From an uncultured bacterium (GTDB taxonomy: Bacteria; Bacillota; Clostridia; Lachnospirales; Lachnospiraceae), in assembly GCA_905214365.1 (NCBI GenBank), contig CAJMMH010000205.1, positions 1-5,292 on the forward strand: a stretch of 5,292 nucleotides of DNA, read 5' to 3'. The translations under genes and the position numbers were made by a program. Shown in pieces: positions 1 to 5,193 of the stretch (the stretch's first letter is position 1; the number at the start of each line of letters is the position of its first letter). The notes beneath the pieces were generated by a model, which saw only the letters and a list, made by a program, of their open reading frames with translations, searched no databases and was not told the origin of the DNA.

Positions 1-78
1 CCGGCGGAAAATCAGCCGCAAAGCCGGGTGCATAAGAGATTCCGAGAGTACATAATACTCCGAAATCCGGGATTGGTG
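1..78 (-). other. 3' flank of ytvI with weak hairpin
   Basis: This is the stretch after the TAA stop of the YtvI-like gene, up to the window edge. It contains an imperfect hairpin at 38-67: outer arms GATT/AATC (38-41 and 64-67) and inner arms GAGTA/TACTC (46-50 and 56-60) around a 5-base loop. No run of T follows on the minus strand, so it is not a convincing intrinsic terminator. A second GC-rich inverted repeat, CCGGC (1-5) with GCCGG (23-27), is cut close to the window edge. No ORF is supported here. Confidence 0.4.
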
Positions 79-1098
79 TTAATTGTACCCCAAATACAAA
101 GTCTTGTCAATCTCCTTTATCAAAATCCAGCCGACCGGCCCTAAAAAGAGTCCAGTCAAACCGAACAGCTTCAGCCCGGCGTACATGGCGATCATCATTT
201 CCAGCGAACTGATTCCCAGCTGTTTTCCCATCATATGTGCCTCAAGGTATTCCCGCAGGTAGTAGCAGAGCAGGTAAATGACAAGCAGACCTGCCGCATA
301 CCTGAAGCTTCCTGTCAACGCAGAATACAGGATCCACGGAATCAGTACGGTCCCGGTTCCAAACACAGGCAGCATATCAATCACTGCTGTCAGCAGACCG
401 ACCAGAATAAAATACCGGTTTCCCAACAGAAACAGACCAATCGTGCAGATCGCCGCCACCAGCAGAAAGATGACGCCCTGTGTCCGGAAAAAGGCGCGTC
501 CGAGTCCGCCGAGTCTGCCCGTAATCAGGCGGATTTCACGCCGGAACATACTCTGGTTCATCCAGTCGCGGATTTTGGTCCGTTCTTTGATATAAAAAAG
601 TGCCGACATGGCAACAAACGCCGACAGTGTAAACAGGTTTCCCGCCGATATCAGCGCCGGAACCAGCTGCTCTCCGACTGCCTGCAGTTCCTGTTCCTTC
701 ATCCCTGCTATCCATTTCTCCGCATTTGCGAGAAGCCATTCCCTATCCATTCCAACCTGCTCCGCAAACGAAGCTGCCTTTTCTAGTACCTTCCGTCCAC
801 GCTGCATCCACTGTGGGATCTCTGCTGTCAATTCGGCAAGCTGCCCTGCTGCCAGCAGACCAAGTCCCGCGCAGACCGCTCCTGCAGCAAGCATATATGC
901 TGCCAGCACTGCAGCCGCAGCTGCTCCCTCCGGGATTCTGAACCGCCGGTTCAGGCGGCTTACCGCAGGCCAAGCCAGACGCGCCAGACCATAAGCAAAG
1001 AAAAAAGGAAGCACCAGCGGCAGCAGGTACTGAAGCATCCCATACACTGCCGCTGTTACTCCCAGGAAAAACAATGCTCTCTTTTGTTTTGCTCTCAT
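79..1098 (-). CDS. ytvI: AI-2E family membrane protein, YtvI-like
   Basis: A polytopic inner-membrane protein of 339 residues, of the AI-2E/PerM transporter family (PF01594) and closest in feel to the sporulation protein YtvI of Bacillus. The transported substrate is unknown for this branch; despite the family name, autoinducer-2 transport should not be assumed. Hydrophobic segments lie at about residues 8-42 (two short helices split at LPLVLP), 58-88, 150-170, 204-228, 231-265, 268-288 and 303-330. A soluble, charged helical stretch at about 90-148 separates the N-terminal pair from the C-terminal core, as is usual for the family. The conserved core motif is around DMLPVFGTGTVLIPW, and a glycine-rich LFLGPVGW motif lies near the C-terminus. 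The N-terminus MRAKQKR is positive-inside. The length is slightly below that of Bacillus YtvI (about 370). The ATG at 1098 has a good site, AGAGGA (1111-1106), seven bases away. It lies 313 bp downstream of the aspartate kinase gene with no clear terminator between, so partial co-transcription is possible. Family assignment is firm; the sporulation role is inference. Confidence 0.82.
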   Translation of the reverse strand: MRAKQKRALFFLGVTAAVYGMLQYLLPLVLPFFFAYGLARLAWPAVSRLNRRFRIPEGAAAAAVLAAYMLAAGAVCAGLGLLAAGQLAELTAEIPQWMQRGRKVLEKAASFAEQVGMDREWLLANAEKWIAGMKEQELQAVGEQLVPALISAGNLFTLSAFVAMSALFYIKERTKIRDWMNQSMFRREIRLITGRLGGLGRAFFRTQGVIFLLVAAICTIGLFLLGNRYFILVGLLTAVIDMLPVFGTGTVLIPWILYSALTGSFRYAAGLLVIYLLCYYLREYLEAHMMGKQLGISSLEMMIAMYAGLKLFGLTGLFLGPVGWILIKEIDKTLYLGYN

Positions 1099-1107
1099 GA
1101 GTTTATC

Positions 1108-1306
1108 CTCTGCACACCATCAGCTGCCGCGGCTTTCTCTTTTGTGCCCTGCGGTATCCTGATTCCGTTTCTCTGCGGTAAATTCAGACGTTATCATTTG
1201 TTCTGATTCCGGATGCATCCGTGTCCTCTTTTGTCCCGTCTGCCTTCCTCTTTGGTATCACCGGAACCGGCCGTCACCGCTCCCGGTGAGGTTATTGTGT
1301 GCAGAG
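1108..1306 (-). promoter_or_regulatory. Long-range complementarity masking ytvI ribosome site
   Basis: On the minus strand, CTCTGCACAC (1306-1297) is exactly complementary over 10 bases to GTGTGCAGAG (1117-1108), and the latter includes most of the AGAGGA ribosome site (1111-1106) of the YtvI-like gene. A second upstream copy of the same arm, TCTGCACA (1333-1326), offers an alternative 8-base pairing. If the transcript starts upstream, either arm could hide the ribosome site. The pairing is seen directly; function is inference, and a 10-bp match in about 300 bases is expected by chance a few percent of the time. Confidence 0.3.
1120..1218 (-). CDS. possible 32-residue small ORF before ytvI
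   Basis: An ATG at 1218 opens a 32-codon frame ending in TGA at 1122-1120, which is 21 bases before the ytvI start. It has a respectable ribosome site: AGAGGA sits five bases upstream of the ATG. The peptide begins MHPESEQMITSEF and is hydrophilic, rich in Glu, Arg and Ser, with no signal peptide, membrane segment or cysteine pattern. An in-frame stop occurs upstream near 1260, so it does not continue from the preceding gene. I do not recognise it. It could be a leader peptide coupled to ytvI, or a chance frame in a GC-balanced gap; the latter is at least as likely. Confidence 0.25.
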   Translation of the reverse strand: MHPESEQMITSEFTAEKRNQDTAGHKRESRGS

Positions 1307-1411
1307 TTTCTTTTTTTATTCGCGATGTGCAGAATTTTCGCGCTGCTGTTCACGCTGTGTGCGGACAGCAGCAGATTTTCCCGATGCTTCGCATGCAGAA
1401 CCGGCAAACTC

Positions 1412-2731
1412 TCAAAGCTGAGCAATGACAAAAATATCGTAAATTGCACGGATTGCAACTTCAAAATCACAGTTCTTCACACCGATAATGATGTTCATCT
1501 CGGAGGATCCCTGATCGATCATCTTGACATTTACTTTTGCATGAGCCAACGCAGAGAAAATACGGCCCGCCGTCCCTCTTGCCTCGCGCATACCGCGGCC
1601 AACAACCGCAATCAGCGCCAGATCCGGCTCCAGCTCCAGGGAATCCGGATGAACCAGATGGGTGATCTCAGTCAGAACCTTCTGTTCCTTCTCCACAAAC
1701 TCAGCCTGATGCAGAACAACAGTCATGGTGTCAACACCGCTCGGCATATGTTCAAAGGAAATTCCGTACTTTTCAAACGCGGAAAGCACTTTGCGTCCGA
1801 AGCCGATCTCGGAATTCATCATATCCTTTTCAATGTTGACCGCGACAAAATCCTTCTTTCCGGCAATTCCGGTAATGGTATACTTCGGAATCTGGCAGGT
1901 GCGCTCAACAATCATGGTTCCCGGATCCTCCGGCGCGTTGGTATTGCGGATGTTGATCGGGATTCCGGCTTTACGTACCGGGAAAATTGCGTCCTCATGA
2001 AGCACAGAAGCTCCCATATAAGACAGCTCACGAAGCTCCTTGTAGGTAATCGTAGTGATCACCTCCGGATCGCGGATCACGCGTGGATCAGCAACCAGGA
2101 CACCGGACACGTCCGTCCAGTTCTCATACAGGCTCGCCAGAACCGCCTTCGCAACGATGGAACCGGTAATATCGGAACCGCCGCGGGAGAACGTCTTGAT
2201 GCTTCCGTCTGCCTTCGCTCCGAAAAATCCCGGAATAACCGCGCGCTCAACGCTGCTTAAACGCTCGCTCATCATGGTATTCGTGGTCTCCGCGTCAAAT
2301 GCGCCATCCTCATCAAACCGGATTACTTCCGCCGCGTCAATAAATTCATAACCAAGGTACGCCGCCATGATAATTCCGTTCAGATACTCGCCTCTCGATG
2401 CCGCATAGTCCTTCCCTGCATGCGCGTCAAACTGCTCCCGGATCACCGCGAACTCATCATCCAGGCTCAGCTTCAGTCCCAAACCATCAATAATCTCCTG
2501 ATAGCGGGCATGAATCGCATCAAGCTTATCGGTATAATCTTCGCCGTGCTCCGCAGCCGCGTAGCAAGTATACAGCATATCTGTCACTTTCGTATCCCCG
2601 CTGTACCGCTTTCCCGGCGCGGACGGAACAACATACCGTCTCGATTCATCCGAACGGATGATATCCCCAACCTTTCTGAACTGTTCGGCACTTGCCAGTG
2701 AACTTCCCCCAAACTTCACTACTTTTTTCAT
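1412..2731 (-). CDS. lysC: aspartate kinase (YclM/aspartokinase III type)
   Basis: Cytosolic enzyme of 439 residues that phosphorylates L-aspartate with ATP to 4-aspartyl phosphate, the committed step toward lysine, threonine, methionine and, through diaminopimelate, cell wall. The N-terminal amino-acid-kinase domain (about 1-275) shows KFGGSS (6-11), SAPGKR (37-42), a catalytic-region SRGE (112-115), FSRGGSDITGS (181-191), WTDVSGV (205-211) and ADPR (214-217). Two C-terminal ACT domains (about 295-360 and 370-435), with MPSGVDTMTV and DQGSSEMNI motifs, are the usual site of amino-acid feedback. The arrangement resembles Bacillus YclM rather than the alpha/beta-type Bacillus LysC with its internal restart; the symbol lysC is used in the general sense. 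The frame is open further upstream to a TTG at 2851, but that codon lies in the promoter. The ATG at 2731 has an AGAGGAG site six bases away and begins exactly at the family's MKxVKFGG start. The gene has its own promoter and no key residue is missing. Which amino acid inhibits it cannot be read from the sequence. Confidence 0.96.
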   Translation of the reverse strand: MKKVVKFGGSSLASAEQFRKVGDIIRSDESRRYVVPSAPGKRYSGDTKVTDMLYTCYAAAEHGEDYTDKLDAIHARYQEIIDGLGLKLSLDDEFAVIREQFDAHAGKDYAASRGEYLNGIIMAAYLGYEFIDAAEVIRFDEDGAFDAETTNTMMSERLSSVERAVIPGFFGAKADGSIKTFSRGGSDITGSIVAKAVLASLYENWTDVSGVLVADPRVIRDPEVITTITYKELRELSYMGASVLHEDAIFPVRKAGIPINIRNTNAPEDPGTMIVERTCQIPKYTITGIAGKKDFVAVNIEKDMMNSEIGFGRKVLSAFEKYGISFEHMPSGVDTMTVVLHQAEFVEKEQKVLTEITHLVHPDSLELEPDLALIAVVGRGMREARGTAGRIFSALAHAKVNVKMIDQGSSEMNIIIGVKNCDFEVAIRAIYDIFVIAQL

Positions 2732-2737
2732 CCTGAT

Positions 2738-2744
2738 CTCCTCT
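2738..2744 (-). promoter_or_regulatory. ribosome site fixing the aspartate kinase start
   Basis: AGAGGAG on the minus strand, six bases before the ATG at 2731. It settles the start against the longer reading frame that runs back to 2851. Confidence 0.85.
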
Positions 2745-2749
2745 GCTGT

Positions 2750-2800
2750 ATCCGGCATAACCCGGTTCTTATATGCACATGACTCCCCCTGTGCCCGGAT
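2750..2800 (-). promoter_or_regulatory. stem structure in the aspartate kinase leader
   Basis: In the roughly 85-nt leader, ATCCGG (2800-2795) and the adjoining GCACA (2794-2790) pair with CCGGAT (2755-2750) and TGTGC (2779-2775). This gives an 11-bp stem with a one-sided 19-base bulge and a 10-base loop, ending a few bases before the ribosome site. The leader is much too short for a lysine riboswitch and shows no T-run terminator. Whether the fold regulates anything is unknown. Confidence 0.35.
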
Positions 2801-2822
2801 CTGCTTTTGTTTTTTCCCGCTT

Positions 2823-2851
2823 ATTTTACCATGTTCTGCGCGTTCTGCCAA
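2823..2851 (-). promoter_or_regulatory. sigma-A promoter of aspartate kinase gene
   Basis: TTGGCA (-35, 2851-2846) and TAAAAT (-10, 2828-2823) each match consensus at five of six positions and are separated by exactly 17 bases. Transcription would start near 2816, giving a leader of about 85 nt to the ATG at 2731. The -35 box directly touches the edge of the 71-bp palindromic element at 2852-2922. Confidence 0.8.
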
Positions 2852-2922
2852 GAGCGTGTTTAAAAAAGGCTTTCTGCAAAATGTGCGTCACAACTTGCGC
2901 GAATGATTTTTCAAACACGCTC
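2852..2922. repeat. 71-bp near-palindromic hairpin element
   Basis: The ends are a perfect 10-bp inverted repeat, GAGCGTGTTT (2852-2861) and AAACACGCTC (2913-2922). The pairing goes on through an A5/T5 tract to about 16 bp with a single G-T mismatch, then an 8-by-8 internal loop, then an inner hairpin GCAA..TGTG-ACG-CACA..TTGC. It starts eight bases after the pseudouridine synthase stop and ends at the -35 box of the aspartate kinase promoter, so it fills that gap. No ORF of its own, no T run after the stem on the minus strand, and no clear target-site duplication (only AA on each side). Its compact perfect ends suggest a palindromic repeat (REP- or MITE-like); it may also protect the 3' end of the metK transcript. 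No second copy is present in this window, so repetitiveness is inference. Confidence 0.6.
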
Positions 2923-2930
2923 AAGTCCTG

Positions 2931-3758
2931 TCAGACAGAAAACGTCACCTGTTTTCCTGTGAATGGATGGAAAAACGTCAGTTCTGCCGCACAAAGCGCA
3001 ACCGCATTGGGCATCATAAGCCCTTCCGGCCGCACGCCGTAACGGGCATCTCCGAGAACCGGCGCGCCGGCGTTTGCCAGCTGAACACGAATCTGATGAT
3101 GCCTTCCGGTGTGCAGACGGACCCGAAGCGCATACACCTGCGCAATGTCCGCTCCCATCCAGCTGCCGCACATTCTCCCGGCAATCCCAATTGCCAGACC
3201 GGCCGGCGTTTCCTGAAGCTGAAATGCCCGCGCCTGCGCAGGCGGAATCATCTGATAATCCAGAATTGCTTCTCTTGCCTCCTGCTTTCCCGGCTTTGCG
3301 CCGGACTTCCCTGCCGTTTTGCCAGGCCTGTCGTTTTTCTGCCCCGGCTTTCCGTTTTTTTCCGCAGACGCCCGTCCCGCCGCCTGCGGCTTTGGAACAA
3401 TGATTGATCGGTTGCTTTTGGGATCCGTCTCAATCCAGTCCCGCAATGTACCTTCCGTCGGCGTCATCGGTGCTGTTACAAGTGCCTCATATACTTTTTT
3501 TGCTTTTCCGGACGCAAACTGCGCAGACAGGCCTGCTGCCGCTTCCTTTGTTTTCGCATAAACCATCACGCCGCTGACCGGGCGGTCAAGCCGGTGTACA
3601 ACGCCCAGATATGGAACATGGCCGGGCATTCGCCTGGCCAGTTCATTTTTCAGCTCGCTTTCCAAATCCATAGAAAAGCTGCGTCCCCGCTGAGACTCTG
3701 TCCCGGCCGGTTTTTTCACGACCAGAACAGCCTCATCTTCATAAATAATATCTGCCAT
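2931..3758 (-). CDS. RluA-family RNA pseudouridine synthase
   Basis: A 275-residue enzyme that isomerises uridine to pseudouridine in rRNA or tRNA; the exact target site cannot be read from sequence. It opens with the family's IIYEDEAVLVVKKPAG pattern (4-19). The catalytic motif HRLDRPVSG is at 55-63 with catalytic Asp58, and LHTGRHHQIR (215-224) followed by GAPVLGDARYG (231-241) forms the conserved C-terminal part of the active site. There is no S4 RNA-binding domain. Two unusual insertions are seen: a Lys/Gly/Pro-rich low-complexity stretch at about 123-162, and a longer than normal segment at about 170-206 before VYALRVRL. The ATG at 3758 overlaps the metK TGA by one base and has no close ribosome site, so it is probably translated by coupling to metK. 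An in-frame GTG at 3806 would add 16 residues, but the family alignment favours 3758. All catalytic residues are present, so it should be active. Confidence 0.92.
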   Translation of the reverse strand: MADIIYEDEAVLVVKKPAGTESQRGRSFSMDLESELKNELARRMPGHVPYLGVVHRLDRPVSGVMVYAKTKEAAAGLSAQFASGKAKKVYEALVTAPMTPTEGTLRDWIETDPKSNRSIIVPKPQAAGRASAEKNGKPGQKNDRPGKTAGKSGAKPGKQEAREAILDYQMIPPAQARAFQLQETPAGLAIGIAGRMCGSWMGADIAQVYALRVRLHTGRHHQIRVQLANAGAPVLGDARYGVRPEGLMMPNAVALCAAELTFFHPFTGKQVTFSV

Positions 3759-3785
3759 CAGTTCAGATAAGCTGCCAGCTTCTCC
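3756..3785 (-). promoter_or_regulatory. TGATG coupling junction metK / pseudouridine synthase
   Basis: The metK stop TGA (3760-3758) and the next ATG (3758-3756) share one base. The nearest ribosome-like GGAG (3785-3782) is 23 bases from the ATG, too far to work directly. A 13-base palindrome AAGCTG-G-CAGCTT (3781-3769) lies between, and if folded would bring GGAG to about 10 bases. Termination-reinitiation is the simplest reading. Confidence 0.65.
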
Positions 3786-4942
3786 GCACGGTCGGTCTTC
3801 TCCCACGGAAGATCCAGATCGTCACGGCCGAAATGACCATAAGCCGCAGTCTGGCTGTAGATCGGACGGCGCAGATCCAGCATACGGATGATGCCTGCCG
3901 GGCGCAAATCAAAGTTTTCGCGGATGATCTCTACCAGCTTCGCATCGCTCAGCTTTCCGGTTCCGAAGGTATCTACCATGATCGAGGTCGGATGCGCAAC
4001 ACCGATTGCATAGGACAGCTGGATCTCGCAGCGGTCAGCCAGGCCGGCAGCTACGATATTCTTTGCGACATAACGTGCCGCATACGCTGCGGAACGATCA
4101 ACCTTGGTGCAGTCCTTACCGGAGAATGCGCCGCCGCCGTGACGTGCAGTACCGCCGTAGGTGTCTACGATCAGCTTACGGCCGGTCAGTCCGCTGTCTC
4201 CGTGAGGTCCGCCGATTACAAAGCGGCCGGTCGGATTGATAAAGAACTTGGTGTTCTCGTCAACCAGCTCTGCCGGAAGAACCGGATCAAAGACGCAGCG
4301 CTTGATATCCTCATGGATCTTCTCCTGAGTTACGTCCTCGTCATGCTGGGTGGACAGAACAACCGCGTCCAGGCGAACCGGATGATTATTCTCATCGTAC
4401 TCAACTGTAACCTGAGTCTTTCCGTCCGGACGAAGATACGGAAGGGTTCCGTTCTTACGAACCTCAGTCAAACGTCTTGCCAGCTTGTGAGCAAGCGCAA
4501 TCGCGTACGGCATATACTCCGGAGTCTCGTTGCTCGCGTATCCGAACATCATACCCTGATCTCCGGCTCCGGTATTCAGATCATCTTCCATCTCTCCTTC
4601 TCTGGTCTCTAACGCGCAGTCAACGCCCTGAGCGATATCGGTGGACTGCTTGTCCAGAACGGTCATAACCGCGCAGGTCGCAGCATCAAAGCCATATGCA
4701 GCATCGGTATATCCGATCTTCGCGATGGTGTCACGAACAACCTTCTGAATATCTACCTGTGCCTTTGTTGTAATCTCGCCCATAACCAGTACCATACCGG
4801 TTGTTGTGCAGGTCTCGCACGCAACACGGCTCATCGGATCCTGCTCCAGCATTGCATCCAGAATTGCATCGGAAATCTGGTCGCACATCTTATCCGGATG
4901 TCCTTCTGTCACGGACTCAGAAGTAAATAAATGTCTTTCCAT
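3758..4942 (-). CDS. metK: S-adenosylmethionine synthetase
   Basis: A 394-residue cytosolic enzyme that joins L-methionine and ATP to give S-adenosylmethionine, phosphate and pyrophosphate; the family works as a tetramer with Mg2+ and K+. The N-terminal motif FTSESVTEGHPDK is at 6-18, with His15 and Asp17 in the ATP/Mg site. MGEITTKA (54-61) carries the K+-binding Glu56. Signature GAGDQGMMFGYA is at 125-136, PHGDSGLTGRK at 246-256, the second signature GGGAFSGKD at 269-277 and DRSAAYAARY at 282-291. Length and motif order match full-length bacterial MetK, with nothing missing. The ATG at 4942 has an AAAGGA site seven bases upstream and matches the family's usual start. The reading frame stays open for 87 codons further upstream, but that stretch runs into the riboswitch region. 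It is the first gene of an operon controlled by the SAM-I riboswitch and coupled to the downstream pseudouridine synthase. Confidence 0.98.
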   Translation of the reverse strand: MERHLFTSESVTEGHPDKMCDQISDAILDAMLEQDPMSRVACETCTTTGMVLVMGEITTKAQVDIQKVVRDTIAKIGYTDAAYGFDAATCAVMTVLDKQSTDIAQGVDCALETREGEMEDDLNTGAGDQGMMFGYASNETPEYMPYAIALAHKLARRLTEVRKNGTLPYLRPDGKTQVTVEYDENNHPVRLDAVVLSTQHDEDVTQEKIHEDIKRCVFDPVLPAELVDENTKFFINPTGRFVIGGPHGDSGLTGRKLIVDTYGGTARHGGGAFSGKDCTKVDRSAAYAARYVAKNIVAAGLADRCEIQLSYAIGVAHPTSIMVDTFGTGKLSDAKLVEIIRENFDLRPAGIIRMLDLRRPIYSQTAAYGHFGRDDLDLPWEKTDRAEKLAAYLN

Positions 4943-4949
4943 TTGTATG

Positions 4950-4955
4950 TCCTTT
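4950..4955 (-). promoter_or_regulatory. ribosome site fixing the metK start
   Basis: AAAGGA on the minus strand, seven bases before the ATG at 4942. It decides the start in a frame that is otherwise open far upstream. Confidence 0.8.
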
Positions 4956-5063
4956 CCTTTTCGTACTCCCGAAATCCTATCGTTCCTGAATCTGCGGAAG
5001 TATCTTTGTATCCTCGTACCCTTTTGCAGACAACAGGCAATGCTGATATTCACATTCCCGCGC

Positions 5064-5103
5064 CTGCGACGGTCGCTTGCAACATTTGCACGATACGTCG
5101 CAG
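5064..5103 (-). repeat. nested hairpin in the metK leader
   Basis: A perfect 8-bp stem CTGCGACG/CGTCGCAG (5103-5096 with 5071-5064) encloses a second perfect stem TGCAA/TTGCA (5090-5086 with 5082-5078, loop ATG). It lies downstream of the riboswitch terminator, about 120 bases before metK. No T run follows, so it is not a terminator. It would exist only in read-through transcripts; a stabilising or translational role is possible but unproven. Confidence 0.5.
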
Positions 5104-5125
5104 TACGCATCCTCACTGAACGTTT

Positions 5126-5151
5126 TTTACAGGAAAGCAATTTCCTGTAAA
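5126..5151 (-). repeat. perfect 11-bp hairpin after the riboswitch terminator
   Basis: TTTACAGGAAA (5151-5141) and TTTCCTGTAAA (5136-5126) pair perfectly around a 4-base loop, starting two bases after the terminator T run. It is followed by A, not T, on the minus strand, so it is not an intrinsic terminator there. In read-through RNA it would place a strong hairpin close after the attenuation site. Confidence 0.55.
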
Positions 5152-5153
5152 GT

Positions 5154-5178
5154 AAAAAATCCACCCGAAGCGGGTGGA
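5154..5178 (-). terminator. intrinsic terminator of the SAM-I expression platform
   Basis: An 8-bp perfect stem TCCACCCG/CGGGTGGA (5178-5171 with 5167-5160) with a 3-base loop is followed directly by six T (5159-5154) on the minus strand. Its 5' arm is shared with a competing antiterminator: GGTG-A-GACAAT (5204-5194) pairs with ATTGTCCACC (5182-5173) over 10 bp with one bulged A. It should end transcription before metK when SAM is bound. Confidence 0.93.
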
Positions 5179-5193
5179 CAATCCTTGCATACC

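Larger units (their letters stand above)
1099..1411 (-). other. 313-bp gap between aspartate kinase and ytvI
   Basis: No gene of normal length, RNA gene or clear terminator is seen. Visible structures are: a perfect 8-bp stem GCTGCTGT/ACAGCAGC (1342-1372, 15-base loop), a 6-bp stem TCACCG/CGGTGA (1274-1289, 4-base loop) that competes with a 7-bp stem TCACCGG/CCGGTGA (1258-1264 with 1283-1289), and a small ATGC-GAA-GCAT hairpin just after the lysC stop. None is followed by a T run on the minus strand. A T run at 1311-1317 is on the plus strand only. No good sigma-A promoter was found for ytvI. Confidence 0.5.

Noticed and set aside
1294..1319. Sigma-E-like promoter for ytvI (ATA, 15 bases, CACACAAT)
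   Set aside because: The -10 has a mismatch in its core and the spacing is one base short of the usual range; too weak to annotate although it would fit a sporulation gene.
1342..1372. Terminator after aspartate kinase (GCTGCTGT/ACAGCAGC)
   Set aside because: The stem is good, but the loop is 15 bases and no T run follows on the minus strand.
1258..1470. 70-codon minus-strand frame overlapping the aspartate kinase 3' end
   Set aside because: It overlaps coding sequence in another frame, lacks a clear ribosome site and has no recognisable feature.
1286..2260. 324-codon open frame on the plus strand
   Set aside because: It lies antisense to the aspartate kinase gene, whose motifs are complete; its translation shows no recognisable domain and is typical of a shadow frame.
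2732..2822. Lysine riboswitch before aspartate kinase
   Set aside because: The leader is only about 85 nt, and no lysine-aptamer core or T-run terminator is seen.
2852..2922. Bidirectional intrinsic terminator
   Set aside because: The T tract lies inside the stem rather than after it on the minus strand, and no plus-strand gene needs termination here.
3833..4612. 259-codon open frame on the plus strand
   Set aside because: Antisense to conserved metK sequence with no domain features of its own.
4998..5033. Internal promoter before metK (TTGTCT, 17 bases, TACAAA)
   Set aside because: Each box matches only four of six consensus positions; such matches are common by chance.
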